NCBI GenBank assembly: GCA_019117445.1
Contig: DWZS01000032.1
Coordinates: 42,157-106,156 of the forward strand
Source: Candidatus Limosilactobacillus excrementigallinarum
GTDB taxonomy: Bacteria; Bacillota; Bacilli; Lactobacillales; Lactobacillaceae
DNA length: 64,000 nt
Reading direction: 5' to 3'
Shown: positions 7,787 to 16,655 of the stretch, piece after piece
Numbering within the stretch: the first letter of the stretch is position 1
Layout of the letters: the number at the start of each line of letters is the position of its first letter
Position numbers and translations under genes: made by a program
Notes under the pieces: generated by a model
The model's input: the letters and a program-made list of their open reading frames with translations, nothing else
What the model was told of the DNA's origin: nothing
Databases searched by the model: none

Positions 7787-9685
7787 TTACCAAATATTAA
7801 CCCGTTCTTCTGCTGATTTCCACATTGGGTCACCTTCATGAATATCAAAGACTTTAAAGAATTCATCTTGATTTTGCGCTTGAACGTTGGCCCGTAATTT
7901 GTTTGGCGCATGCACATCAATTGATAGTAACAATTGCATATATTGCGTGGTGGCCTTCATCCGCCAAATCCGTGCCCAGTTAATAAAGAATTCTTGTCCT
8001 GAATAATCTGCTTCTTCTTGAGCGGCAGCGAGTGCGCAACTTAATCCACCACCATCCGCAATATTTTCAGAAACCGTTAATTTACCATTCACTTTTTGAC
8101 CAGCAAACGGCAAACCATTAAATTCATCAATCATCTTCTGCGCTAGCTTTTGGAAGTGTTCCGTGTCTTCATTGGTCCACCAATTATTGAGGTTCCCATA
8201 TTCATCAAACAAAGCCCCATTATTATCAAAAGCGTGGGAAATTTCATGCGCAATTACCGCACCGATCCCACCATAATTTTCACTACTGGTCTGCTTTAAG
8301 CTATAGAACGGTGCCTGCAGAATTGCCGCTGGAAATACAATGATATTTTTAAATGGATGGTAGTAAGCGTTCACGGTTGCAGCACTCATTTCCCACCGAA
8401 GTCGATCTACCGGTTGGTTCCACCGACTGAAGAGTTCCTGGTTGGCAACTACCCCCAATTGGTTGACATTCTCAAGGAGGCTTTCACGCGGATCAACCAT
8501 CAAATGATTGTATAAGTCCGGAATTTGGTCTGGATAGCCAACCTGAATCCCTAAATGATTTAATTTAGTAATAGCTTTTTGCTTAGTTGTTTCACCAAGC
8601 CATTCATTATGCGCTAGACGCTGCTTATAAACGTCCACCATTTGCTTAACCATATGGGTAACATCTGCTTTAGCGGTCTCACCAAAGTATTTACGACCAT
8701 AGTAATCACCAACTACTTGGCTAAAAATTCCCCGGGTCAGATAGAAAGCAAATTTTCGGTGGTTAACTGGTTTTTTACTGCCGGATAGTGCCCGACTATA
8801 TTCACCACTAATGGTACGCAACTCATCCGTGAGCAGGCCTGCCTGTCCCAGAACTTCGTTGACAATCAACCAGCTCTTAAAAATTGCAAAGTGATCTTTT
8901 AAAATTTGATCTAACGCCGCCAGATACTTTGGCTCAGTCACAATCACCTTCTCTGGCTGTGTACCGATTAACTCACTAATGACTTTTGCCAGATCAAGTT
9001 GATTAGTGTGCGCCGCAAATTCCGCTAAACTCTGCGGATTATACATTTTACTATAATCGGCACTCTCTTCCGCACTTTTGACATTCGGAACCAGTAACGA
9101 ATCAAATTGAATTGTTTCATCAATTAAATTATCCGCTTGTTCCTCGTCATACCCCACTTTTTGCAGAAGCTTCTTCGTCATAATCGACCATTGCTTCAGT
9201 AAAACTGGTCCCTGGGGATTATCTTTATCATAATAATTCTTTTCTGGGAGAATTAAACCTGGCGCAGCCGCAAACAGTGCATAGACCGTGGCATTTTTCA
9301 TATCTGCATCAATGTCAAAGGAGACCGGTGATGCGGAGCCTTCCAAAATGAATTGCGACCAATGTTTTTGGTAATCCGCATAACTAGAAAGCTTGGTAAA
9401 TTGTTCTAGTCGTTTCTGGAGTGGCGCTACCCCTTCCTGATCACGCCGAGCAAAATCCTTGGCCAGCTGATACAGTTTCACCGCTTCTTGTAATCGACTA
9501 TCCTGCGGCATCGTTTGCGTAAATTGATCAAAATCATCCATTAATTGCCGGTCAATGGCGTCAACTAAATCATTAAATCCCCCCGTAGCTGGCTTATCTT
9601 CAGGGATTTTAGCAGTTTTTAGCCACTCACCATTCACCGCCTCATATAAATCATTTTTGATTTCTGCTTGATTAATCGAATCCAT
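7787..9685 (-). CDS. pepO: M13-family zinc metallopeptidase PepO (neutral endopeptidase)
   Basis: Intracellular oligopeptidase (632 aa) that cleaves peptides during growth on protein-derived peptides. No signal peptide is present, as in other lactic acid bacterial PepO. The zinc site VIAHEISHAFDN lies near residue 478, the third ligand motif ENIADGGGL about 60 residues later, and the substrate motif NAYYHP (family NAYY) upstream. The end VNIW is close to the CxxW end of neprilysins without the cysteine. Length is that of the family. Transcribed alone or with the macrodomain gene. Confidence 0.95.
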   Translation of the reverse strand: MDSINQAEIKNDLYEAVNGEWLKTAKIPEDKPATGGFNDLVDAIDRQLMDDFDQFTQTMPQDSRLQEAVKLYQLAKDFARRDQEGVAPLQKRLEQFTKLSSYADYQKHWSQFILEGSASPVSFDIDADMKNATVYALFAAAPGLILPEKNYYDKDNPQGPVLLKQWSIMTKKLLQKVGYDEEQADNLIDETIQFDSLLVPNVKSAEESADYSKMYNPQSLAEFAAHTNQLDLAKVISELIGTQPEKVIVTEPKYLAALDQILKDHFAIFKSWLIVNEVLGQAGLLTDELRTISGEYSRALSGSKKPVNHRKFAFYLTRGIFSQVVGDYYGRKYFGETAKADVTHMVKQMVDVYKQRLAHNEWLGETTKQKAITKLNHLGIQVGYPDQIPDLYNHLMVDPRESLLENVNQLGVVANQELFSRWNQPVDRLRWEMSAATVNAYYHPFKNIIVFPAAILQAPFYSLKQTSSENYGGIGAVIAHEISHAFDNNGALFDEYGNLNNWWTNEDTEHFQKLAQKMIDEFNGLPFAGQKVNGKLTVSENIADGGGLSCALAAAQEEADYSGQEFFINWARIWRMKATTQYMQLLLSIDVHAPNKLRANVQAQNQDEFFKVFDIHEGDPMWKSAEERVNIW

Positions 9686-9726
9686 TGTCTTCGCTCCTTT
9701 GACTTTCTTCTTTTAATTATACCGAA

Positions 9727-10017
9727 TCATCCCTCAAATGGTCGCAACAATTCCCGTTTAGCGGCCGCTGAAAACCACCGATCATGCATGCCGACTAGTT
9801 GGCTGACTGCTTGGTAATTATCTAACTTAATACGGCCTTGAATAAGATCGCTTTGTTGAAGTGCCCGTGCCATCTGAACCACCGATGTAGTCACCGGATT
9901 TTGATATAACTGGTTTGGTTCTTCATCCCAATCTAACCATAATAATTTTTTAGCTTGTCGATACTCAATGTCATTCTCCATTACCATTTGTAGATAACGT
10001 GGTGCCAATAGTGTCAT
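9727..10017 (-). CDS. Hypothetical protein (96 aa) in MoxR/VWA operon
   Basis: Not recognised by family. Immediately follows the VWA gene (stop and start adjacent), so translation is likely coupled. The product is soluble with several Trp and Gln-rich helical stretches; no motif is evident. Its location at the end of an AAA/VWA operon suggests a partner or substrate of that chaperone pair, which is inference only. Confidence 0.75.
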   Translation of the reverse strand: MTLLAPRYLQMVMENDIEYRQAKKLLWLDWDEEPNQLYQNPVTTSVVQMARALQQSDLIQGRIKLDNYQAVSQLVGMHDRWFSAAAKRELLRPFEG

Positions 10018-11211
10018 TTAGTGTTCCTCCAATCGACTGACCAGCGTTGGAATATTCGTGACAGATAATGGTGTCGTGCTCGTTAACAACCACAGAACCC
10101 TTTGATAACCATGATTATTAATGGTCGATTCACCCCAGCCGTCAGTAATTATAATAATTGGTATTTGTCTATTAACCCGTTGTTGATCTAAATAGTCGAA
10201 GACCGCCTGATAGCTGGTTCCGCCACCACCATAACGAAGCGGCTCCATGGGATGACTTCGACTAACTAATTCTGGTTCTCGTTGTACTTTTGCATCAAAC
10301 ACACCAACCATTAGTTCTAACCCAGCACGCTTGGCCAACTGGTTCACCAGTTCAATGCTTCGACTCACCGTTTCGTTACTCATTGAACCAGACTGGTCAA
10401 TAAAAACCATTAATCTGGTTACTAACCGCGTGATGTGTCCCGGCAATTCTAACCGTTGGGGTTGTCGCCGATTAAATCGTGACCTTGTCACCCGATTACC
10501 ATGCGGAATTTGTTCAATCAAACGCCAAAATGCTTTGATGGCAGGTAACTCGTACTGCCGATTTGTATCAGTCAAAGTCGCTCTTAGGGACTGCGGTAAT
10601 AATCCCCGTTGTTGGGTCGTTAACCGGGCCTGACTTTGCTGAACTAAGCGTTGCATTCGACCAGTACGAATTAATTGGTTTCCAGGTTGAAACCATCCCC
10701 AATGCATACCATGCGAATTTTTAAAATGGCCCTGTTGCATTGCCCTTTGCAAGCGCCGTTGTTGATTAACGTCTAAGTGCCGGAGGATTTGTAAATAATA
10801 GCTCGAATCTTGGTTTGACTTTAAGGGAAGACGTAAAATCTGGCTCATCTCCTCCAAGGTCGCTGTACCAGTTGGTGCATTGGTAAGATACTGGTTAACG
10901 GCAATGTCACATGCCAAACTAACTCGCTCCTGGTCATCACTAGTCGCATAGCGTACTGGATGTTGCCAAACAATATGCAGTGCTTGGTGTTTCAGTAACT
11001 GAATGAGTTCATCCATCCGCAACCGTTTAATTCGCGCTGCCGTTCCTTGTAAAACAAGGCGATCATGCCGCCAAACTAATTCGATTGCCTGCGCACCACG
11101 CTCGCTCATTTCCCGGGAAATATTTATCAAAACTTCCCCCATTAACGGATCCTGATGGAGTAACTCAATCATCGCTTGCGAAAGCCGCTGGTTTGCATCC
11201 ATTTGTTTCAC
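10018..11211 (-). CDS. VWA-domain protein with degenerate metallopeptidase-like N-terminus
   Basis: Protein of 397 aa. The C-terminal half (about residues 265-395) is a von Willebrand A fold with the MIDAS start VFIDQSGSMSNE and a later TDGWGES. The N-terminal half resembles the putative metallopeptidase domain (DUF2201-like) usually found with such VWA domains, but where an HExxH would be expected the sequence reads LLKHQALHIV, so zinc catalysis is doubtful. Such proteins work with MoxR-type AAA ATPases as a substrate-recruiting partner (RavA/ViaA, CoxD/E-like). The AAA gene is directly upstream, one base apart. Confidence 0.85.
   Translation of the reverse strand: MKQMDANQRLSQAMIELLHQDPLMGEVLINISREMSERGAQAIELVWRHDRLVLQGTAARIKRLRMDELIQLLKHQALHIVWQHPVRYATSDDQERVSLACDIAVNQYLTNAPTGTATLEEMSQILRLPLKSNQDSSYYLQILRHLDVNQQRRLQRAMQQGHFKNSHGMHWGWFQPGNQLIRTGRMQRLVQQSQARLTTQQRGLLPQSLRATLTDTNRQYELPAIKAFWRLIEQIPHGNRVTRSRFNRRQPQRLELPGHITRLVTRLMVFIDQSGSMSNETVSRSIELVNQLAKRAGLELMVGVFDAKVQREPELVSRSHPMEPLRYGGGGTSYQAVFDYLDQQRVNRQIPIIIITDGWGESTINNHGYQRVLWLLTSTTPLSVTNIPTLVSRLEEH
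11108..11121. promoter_or_regulatory. Perfect Noc-binding-site palindrome
   Basis: ATTTCCCGGGAAAT, identical to the Bacillus subtilis Noc consensus, inside the VWA gene. Confidence 0.6.
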
Positions 11212-11212
11212 C

Positions 11213-12370
11213 TTACTTCACCGCGATTTTTTGCAATAATTGATAAAAGTCTTTAAATTCACTCTGACCAGCTACCGCTTGTTGATAGATTTGCGTCAAG
11301 AGTTCTGGATCGTTGTGCGTTATTTGGGCAAATTGTTGGGCAATGGCATATTGGCCATCCGCACTGACCAATGATAAGTATTGAGTCAGTCTTTTTAAAT
11401 ATTGACTATCCATCAACTGATCATGACCCTTTTTTATCATTTTAATTAACAGCTGGACCCTATCAGCATCACTTATCTTTTTAAATGCTTCAGTTTCATC
11501 TTTAGAAACTAGCTTTTCAACTGTCAACCGGCTCCCGTGGTTCAAAACATAATCAGCAAACGCCGTTCCAACTTCAACCCCAAGATCACCGCTGAAAACA
11601 TCAGCCATCAGGGTTGCACGCTTCTGCTGATCTAATTTTAATAATTGCGTAAGGTTCCTGGAGACTCGTTCCCATGAACGCGGGGTTGGGTAGAGATCAC
11701 CATTCTGGGGACCATTAAAATACGTTGGATGGTCTTGTAAATACTGTTGAACAATCGGCTGAATCTGCGGCGCTCCTTGCTGATTCAGCTCATTAGCCCA
11801 CTGTTGCCAATCAGCCAACGAAGCCGCCATCTCTAATCGTACTGTCCGGTCCTTAATTGCATCATCCGCAGGAGTAACTGCATAATCAGCATGGGCAAAG
11901 TTAGTCATCGTGGCATCTGGGTTTTCCGCAATTATGATCCGTACTTGTTGGGGTAATTGGAGGCTATTAATCTGTCGTTGCAAAACCAAGTTCATTAGTT
12001 CGGCTTGCACCGCTGCAGTTCCCCGGTTAAATTCATCCAAGAACCAAATAATGGGCTGATTTGGTTTTTGTTCAGCCTGTTGAATAATTTTAATAAGTGT
12101 TTCTGAATATCCATACTGAACGTTAGCGAGCGTCCCATAACTAGTGGTTTTGACAAATGCTTCATCACGCAGTGGCGGCACCGGAATGGCTAAATCACCT
12201 TTTTCACTCAAACTAACCACCGTCGTGAATAACTTGGCATTTAATTCTGCGGCAACTTCATTGACGAGGGCTGACTTACCAATTCCCGCCTCACCGACAA
12301 TATTGGGAACGTTGTCGGCCGCTAAAACTACTTTGACTGCTTCTTTCATTGCCTGATAACTTAATGCCAC
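11213..12370 (-). CDS. MoxR-family AAA ATPase
   Basis: AAA+ chaperone of 385 aa. Walker A GEAGIGKSALV near residue 23; Walker B IIWFLDEFNRG, with the long helix-2 insert region typical of MoxR (AAVQAELMNLVLQRQINS); sensor 1 in IIIAENPD. A sensor-2/lid segment follows. MoxR proteins remodel client proteins, often for metal insertion or stress tolerance, using a VWA partner, encoded next in this operon. First gene of the three-gene unit; its start lies 3 bases after the glycosylase stop, so all four genes may be cotranscribed. Confidence 0.9.
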   Translation of the reverse strand: MALSYQAMKEAVKVVLAADNVPNIVGEAGIGKSALVNEVAAELNAKLFTTVVSLSEKGDLAIPVPPLRDEAFVKTTSYGTLANVQYGYSETLIKIIQQAEQKPNQPIIWFLDEFNRGTAAVQAELMNLVLQRQINSLQLPQQVRIIIAENPDATMTNFAHADYAVTPADDAIKDRTVRLEMAASLADWQQWANELNQQGAPQIQPIVQQYLQDHPTYFNGPQNGDLYPTPRSWERVSRNLTQLLKLDQQKRATLMADVFSGDLGVEVGTAFADYVLNHGSRLTVEKLVSKDETEAFKKISDADRVQLLIKMIKKGHDQLMDSQYLKRLTQYLSLVSADGQYAIAQQFAQITHNDPELLTQIYQQAVAGQSEFKDFYQLLQKIAVK

Positions 12371-12373
12371 GTA

Positions 12374-13003
12374 TCATTTCCTCCAACCATGATTTGTTAT
12401 ATCTGAATCTCGTTTCCGCATTTTAGAAACATAGGGATTGTGGGCTACAAAAAAGCGTAAATTTTCATGCGCATTCGCTCCTTTAGGATTAATTCCCACC
12501 CGCGGACTACTCATAATCGCCAATGGTTCACGTTTTACATCAATCCGGATTGTTAATGGTGCATTGGCCATTGACTGACCATCTAATTTACGATCGTGAA
12601 TTCCCAGAGCTTGAACTAATTTACCCGGGCCATTCGTGACATTGGGTCCTTGCATTCCACGATTCCGACTCATTTGCTCAACATTGATCGTCGGCTCGAT
12701 CGCGCGAATTAGGATTCCTTGTGGTTCTTCAGCATCTTGAACCACCACATCAAAACAATAGTGGGAGCGGATTTGATAAATATAGATATCACCCGGTTTG
12801 CCATAAAGTGACTCAGTGTAGTCAGTCCGACGACCACCATATGCATGAGAAGCTGAGTCACTTTCCCCTAAGTAAGCCTCCGTTTCGACAATCAGGCCGC
12901 CTATTTGCCCTTGAGAACCATTATAAATTACTTCACGTCCCAATAAATCTTGCGCAATCACAGTCGTTGGCCGGCCAGTAAAAAATCGTTGATAGTCATT
13001 CAT
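12374..13003 (-). CDS. DNA-3-methyladenine glycosylase, AAG/MPG family
   Basis: Monofunctional base-excision enzyme (209 aa) removing alkylated and deaminated purines. Signatures: AQDLLGREVIYN, GLIVETEAYLGESDSASHAYGG (contains the catalytic Glu that activates water), GDIYIYQIRSHYCFDVV (Tyr/His pocket and intercalation loop) and GPGKLVQALGI. Length matches bacterial members. It is the first gene of the minus-strand set that continues with the MoxR gene three bases downstream. Divergent from the DUF488 gene. Confidence 0.93.
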   Translation of the reverse strand: MNDYQRFFTGRPTTVIAQDLLGREVIYNGSQGQIGGLIVETEAYLGESDSASHAYGGRRTDYTESLYGKPGDIYIYQIRSHYCFDVVVQDAEEPQGILIRAIEPTINVEQMSRNRGMQGPNVTNGPGKLVQALGIHDRKLDGQSMANAPLTIRIDVKREPLAIMSSPRVGINPKGANAHENLRFFVAHNPYVSKMRKRDSDITNHGWRK

Positions 13004-13057
13004 AGCTCTTTACTCCTTCTTGTATGTATCCTATCATTGATCCCGAGGTGATTAAAC

Positions 13058-13417
13058 ATGGAAATTAAAATCGAACGGATTTATACCAAGCCAGTTGACT
13101 TAGCCGGTTACCGAATCTTGGTTGATCGTCTATGGCCACGAGGAATTTCTAAAGTAAACGCTCACCTTGACGAATGGATTAAAGAAGTTGGTCCAAGTAC
13201 CGACTTACGGAAATGGTTTAATCATGATGTTACAAAGTTTGCTGAATTCAAAACCCGCTATTTGGCTGAACTACAGGATAACCCAGCGTATGATCAATTG
13301 CTGGCGACCGTCCGTGAACAACTCAAAGAGCAGAACGTAATTCTCCTCTTTGGTGCTAAAGATACGGAACATAATCAGGCGGTTATTCTCCAAGAAAAAT
13401 TGGAACAAGATTTATAA
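13058..13417 (+). CDS. DUF488 family protein
   Basis: Protein of 119 aa with the family signature ERIYTKP..GYRILVDRLWPRGISK, then EWIKEVGPSTDLRKWF and ILLFGAKDTEHNQAVIL. The conserved Arg-rich DRLWPRG loop suggests phosphate or nucleic acid binding, but no reaction is established for the family. RBS GAGGTGATT precedes the ATG. Monocistronic, ending in a strong terminator. Confidence 0.85.
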   Translation: MEIKIERIYTKPVDLAGYRILVDRLWPRGISKVNAHLDEWIKEVGPSTDLRKWFNHDVTKFAEFKTRYLAELQDNPAYDQLLATVREQLKEQNVILLFGAKDTEHNQAVILQEKLEQDL

Positions 13418-13423
13418 GAAAGC

Positions 13424-13466
13424 AAATAGGACTCTTCATCGATTTTGTCGAGGAGGAGTCCTATTT
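13424..13466. terminator. Bidirectional terminator
   Basis: AAATAGGACTC / GAGTCCTATTT stem between the DUF488 gene and the convergent small gene at 13485. Confidence 0.88.
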
Positions 13467-13484
13467 GGATATTCAACTTAGTAC

Positions 13485-13817
13485 CTACCTAGTGACTTGC
13501 TGCTTAAAAATCTCTTGTCCCGTTGTCAACAGATCTGCTGACACCTCAACGGATAAAAACCGTTGGCAGGGAACTTCACTATGACGATCCTTAAACGCCA
13601 TTGGCTCCGCAGCCACAATCATTACCATTAGATTATTTTCCGTTAGCAATAATTGTCCTGGGTGATGATACTTGCCTTTAGTATGTTTACCAGTCCGCCA
13701 CGTATGGATTTTCGCCTGTCCGTCAGCACCAGTCTTTAACTGGTAACCCCCAGACCCGTCATTTTCTACTGGTAAACCATAAAATTTCTGCACTTCGTAT
13801 TGATTCTTCTTACTCAT
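13485..13817 (-). CDS. Hypothetical protein (110 aa)
   Basis: Not recognised. The start at 13817 (MSKKNQYEV) overlaps the upstream stop in an ATGA arrangement, so it is translationally coupled to the 124-aa gene before it. The product is beta-rich and soluble, with a GSGGYQLKTGADGQAKIHTW stretch and GKYHHPGQLLL; no signal peptide or membrane segment. The pair of unknown genes forms a two-gene operon. A protein partner relationship is plausible but unproven. Confidence 0.7.
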   Translation of the reverse strand: MSKKNQYEVQKFYGLPVENDGSGGYQLKTGADGQAKIHTWRTGKHTKGKYHHPGQLLLTENNLMVMIVAAEPMAFKDRHSEVPCQRFLSVEVSADLLTTGQEIFKQQVTR

Positions 13818-14188
13818 TCTGTAATTACCGTTGCTGGGCAGAGTGCACTCACTAATTGGAAGAAATACCCTTCCGTTAAGGCCTGCGCCCATGTTCCTTT
13901 ACGTTGATTTTCACCATCAATAATCATTGACAGCATGGCCTTGACTAACTTGTCTTGATTAGTCAGCATCACGTCGCCAACCGTTTCATGGTTAATTTGT
14001 GGAGTAATCTCAGCTGCCCGTAATGTTTGACGATATTGTGCATCATAATCCAAAGATCGCCGAAATTCATCCGCAAATGACCGCATTGTCTGATCATAAA
14101 TTGGTTGACGTACTTGTTCAACATCTTGCCATCTAATATGGACATCAATCATTTGGCGAAAATAGCTTAGATATTCTGCATAATTCAT
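13814..14188 (-). CDS. Hypothetical protein (124 aa)
   Basis: Not recognised. ATG at 14188 is preferred to GTG codons at 14203 and 14197 because AAGGTGAT lies directly before it. The product looks largely helical (long runs such as DVEQVRQPIYDQTMRSFADE) with two Met/Leu-rich helices near the C-terminus; soluble. First gene of a coupled two-gene operon, divergent from the NAD(P)HX epimerase gene. Confidence 0.7.
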   Translation of the reverse strand: MNYAEYLSYFRQMIDVHIRWQDVEQVRQPIYDQTMRSFADEFRRSLDYDAQYRQTLRAAEITPQINHETVGDVMLTNQDKLVKAMLSMIIDGENQRKGTWAQALTEGYFFQLVSALCPATVITE

Positions 14189-14303
14189 CCTTATCACCTT
14201 CACCTCTATTATAGCTGGTCTAGATCAATTTGCATAAATAATCTCAATTATTGAAGGATCGTGTTATGATCAACTTAGTATTGATATAAAGAAGGTTAGT
14301 CGA

Positions 14304-14930
14304 ATGGAAAAATTAGTTACTGCAAGTCAAATGAAACAATTAGATTCCCACACCATTAACGAAATTGGTATTCCCTCCCTTGTTTTAATGGAACGAGCCG
14401 CATTAGCGGTGCGGGATGAAATTCTAACCGCATTCCCACTCAACCAAGCAAACGTGGTGGTGGTTGCTGGCAGTGGTAATAATGGCGGTGACGGTCTCGC
14501 AGTTGCTCGCTTATTAGCCATCGCCGGAAGTCATGTCACCATTCTCAATGCAGGTAACCCCCACCATGCATCTGAGGAACACCAAGCTCAAGAAAAGATC
14601 TGTCAATACTATCAAATTGCTGAAACAACTGATTTAAGTGTCTTGAAAGACGCTACCCTGATCGTTGATGCCATTTTTGGCATCGGAATTGACCGGGACG
14701 TGAAGGGGCACTACGTTGAAATCATTAAAGCCATTAATGATTCTAAAGCACCCGTCGTTGCCGTTGATATGCCATCAGGCATTAATACTGATACTGGCGC
14801 CGTGATGGGAAGTGCCGTTCGAGCCACTACTACCGTCACCTTTGCTTATAATAAAGTGGGCCTTACCAAAGGCACTGGTCAGAAGTATGCTGGACGCTTA
14901 GTGATCGCTAATGATATGGGAACTTATTAA
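14304..14930 (+). CDS. nnrE: NAD(P)H-hydrate epimerase
   Basis: YjeF N-terminal-domain enzyme (208 aa) that epimerises R-NAD(P)HX so the partner dehydratase can repair it. Signatures: SLVLMERAALAV, VVAGSGNNGGDGLAVAR (phosphate-binding loop with the catalytic Asp nearby), IVDAIFGIGIDRDVKG and VAVDMPSGINTDTG. Only the epimerase domain is present, so the ADP/ATP-dependent dehydratase (NnrD) must be separate. RBS AAGAAGG; monocistronic. Confidence 0.93.
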   Translation: MEKLVTASQMKQLDSHTINEIGIPSLVLMERAALAVRDEILTAFPLNQANVVVVAGSGNNGGDGLAVARLLAIAGSHVTILNAGNPHHASEEHQAQEKICQYYQIAETTDLSVLKDATLIVDAIFGIGIDRDVKGHYVEIIKAINDSKAPVVAVDMPSGINTDTGAVMGSAVRATTTVTFAYNKVGLTKGTGQKYAGRLVIANDMGTY

Positions 14931-14935
14931 TAATA

Positions 14936-14967
14936 AAAAGGGTTGGTCAAAAACCAACCCTTTTTAT
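14936..14967. terminator. Bidirectional terminator
   Basis: AAAAAGGGTTGGT / ACCAACCCTTTTT, between the convergent nnrE and efp genes. Confidence 0.93.
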
Positions 14968-14976
14968 TATTAAATA

Positions 14977-15534
14977 TTAAGCACGTGACTTGTAAGCACC
15001 ATCAGCGGTGTTAACAATGATCTTGTCACCGTTCTTAATGAATGCAGGAACTGTGACAACTAAACCAGTGTTCAACGTAGCTGGCTTACCACCACCATCG
15101 ATGGTTGCTCCCTTAATTTCTGGTTGAGTGTCAGTAACTTCCAACGTAACCGTGGCTGGTAATTCAACACCAACGATTTCACCATTAACGAAGTCCATTT
15201 GTACTTCCATGTTTTCTTGTAAGTACTTCTTTTCTTCGGTAATGTTGGAGTTTGGAACTTCGTATTGTTCATAGTTTTCCAAATCCATGAATACGGAATT
15301 GTCGCCTTCTTCGTAAAGGTATTGAGTATTCCGCTTGTCAACGTTAACTTGTTCAACCTTTTCAGAAGGACGCATCGTGGTGTGCACGATTGATCCAGAA
15401 CGAACATCCTGAATGTCCATCTGCATTAAAGTGTTACCCTTACCTGGCTTGTGGTGGTTAATAGTTAAGACCCGCAGTAGCTTATCGCCACGCTTGAAAA
15501 CCATTCCCTTTTTCAAATCAATTGTTTGAATCAT
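14977..15534 (-). CDS. efp: Translation elongation factor P
   Basis: EF-P (185 aa) relieves ribosome stalling at polyproline. Start at 15534 (MIQTIDLKKG) matches the family and has GAAGGAG upstream; a longer in-frame extension is rejected. The KOW-like N-domain carries the tip loop KPGKGN with Lys32 at the position modified in other bacteria. Downstream come the OB domains (QMDFVNGEIVGVELP, GLVVTVPAFIKNGDKI). No modifying enzymes are visible in the window. A TATAAT box at 15602-15597 on the minus strand is a likely -10. Confidence 0.96.
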   Translation of the reverse strand: MIQTIDLKKGMVFKRGDKLLRVLTINHHKPGKGNTLMQMDIQDVRSGSIVHTTMRPSEKVEQVNVDKRNTQYLYEEGDNSVFMDLENYEQYEVPNSNITEEKKYLQENMEVQMDFVNGEIVGVELPATVTLEVTDTQPEIKGATIDGGGKPATLNTGLVVTVPAFIKNGDKIIVNTADGAYKSRA

Positions 15535-15641
15535 TATAAGTGCTCCTTCACTACGAAATTTCTGTAACCAACTCACTGATTACAACATACAAAATTATTA
15601 TACCATAGTTTAATAACAGTTTTTAAGTACCCGCCTGCTAA

Positions 15642-16262
15642 CTACTTTTGATAAATCAAATTTGAGGCTGGAACTCGAATTAACGTGTATTGTTCGGCAA
15701 CATGGCCGGCCCGGCATCCTAAACCATTTAGTAAATTATTTCGGTAGCGAATGGTCATGACCGCTGCAAACGCATGGTTTGTCCGCGCATCTTCCTTCGC
15801 CAACTTCTTACGGTTCCATGGATAAGCTGCTGCTTCAGTACTCAAGTAGTGATCACTATCTGCGATGGAACCATAACGTGAGTTCGTCAGATTCTTGCTG
15901 CCAGTTGTCCAATAGGTATAGGAAACCACTGGATGTTTACCACCTTGGCTCCGGTTAGCCTTGACATAGTAATAATCATCCTTAACTTGTCCTAGTTGCA
16001 ACGTTTGATACTTCGTGCTTGTCACTACTTCTTGCGCATCATGATAGTTGACGACCCGAAAGAATGATAGATAACTCATTCCCCATAGCCAAGCAATGGC
16101 AATTACCAGTAACACCACATACCGGATAACCAAATTTCCGGTATAGCGTTGACCAGTTTTTGCAATTAACATTAATTGATGTACCCGAATATAGTGGATT
16201 ACGTAACATAGGAACACTACCGCGCCGATCCACAGTAGCCACCCCAACCAATTCCAAGTCAT
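15642..16262 (-). CDS. Lactobacillus-type membrane protein of unknown function
   Basis: Protein of 206 aa with two N-terminal membrane segments (about residues 5-26 and 45-68) followed by an extracytoplasmic domain of roughly 135 residues rich in Tyr and Ser. No catalytic motif seen. It may belong to a family restricted to lactobacilli that sits beside efp, but I cannot confirm that from sequence alone. It is codirectional with efp but separated from it by about 107 bases containing the efp promoter. Confidence 0.75.
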   Translation of the reverse strand: MTWNWLGWLLWIGAVVFLCYVIHYIRVHQLMLIAKTGQRYTGNLVIRYVVLLVIAIAWLWGMSYLSFFRVVNYHDAQEVVTSTKYQTLQLGQVKDDYYYVKANRSQGGKHPVVSYTYWTTGSKNLTNSRYGSIADSDHYLSTEAAAYPWNRKKLAKEDARTNHAFAAVMTIRYRNNLLNGLGCRAGHVAEQYTLIRVPASNLIYQK

Positions 16263-16421
16263 TGATTCTCTCCATTTCTTGCTTTATCTACTAAGCAATG
16301 ATGTTTTGTATAGCATTAATTGTACCACAACCGATTTCTTCTTCGCCTTTTTTCACAATAACGGGTATAATGGTAATATTAATGCACCACGCCGTGTGAG
16401 ATTAAGGAGGATTAACCAATA

Positions 16422-16610
16422 ATGGATGAAGGAAACAACCTTTCAATGGACATTATTAATTACGAAAAAGATCATGATTTAACCGATAATGAAATGGCCT
16501 TTGGTAGCCAGCTTTCAGTTGAACGGGTTCATGACATTAAATCCCAAGCTAGCGATGCAACTCCTGAAGAGGAAGGACTGTTACGTCGCTTCATGGATTC
16601 ACACCAATAA
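16422..16610 (+). CDS. Small HTH-like hypothetical protein (62 aa)
   Basis: A perfect AAGGAGG lies 11 bases upstream of the ATG and a TATAAT at 16366-16371 is a likely -10. The product is acidic and helical. The stretch LTDNEMAFGSQLSVERVHDIKSQASDATPEEEGLL resembles the minimal helix-turn-helix of small XRE-like proteins (turn with S-x-E-R-x-x-x-I) but is too short to be sure. Monocistronic, closed by a strong terminator. Confidence 0.75.
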   Translation: MDEGNNLSMDIINYEKDHDLTDNEMAFGSQLSVERVHDIKSQASDATPEEEGLLRRFMDSHQ

Positions 16611-16623
16611 AAGTATAAAAATA

Positions 16624-16655
16624 GCGGGAAATCATAATGATTTCCCGCCTTTTTA
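16624..16655. terminator. Bidirectional terminator
   Basis: GCGGGAAATCA / TGATTTCCCGC stem with T run; shared by the small gene and the LacI regulator gene. Confidence 0.93.
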
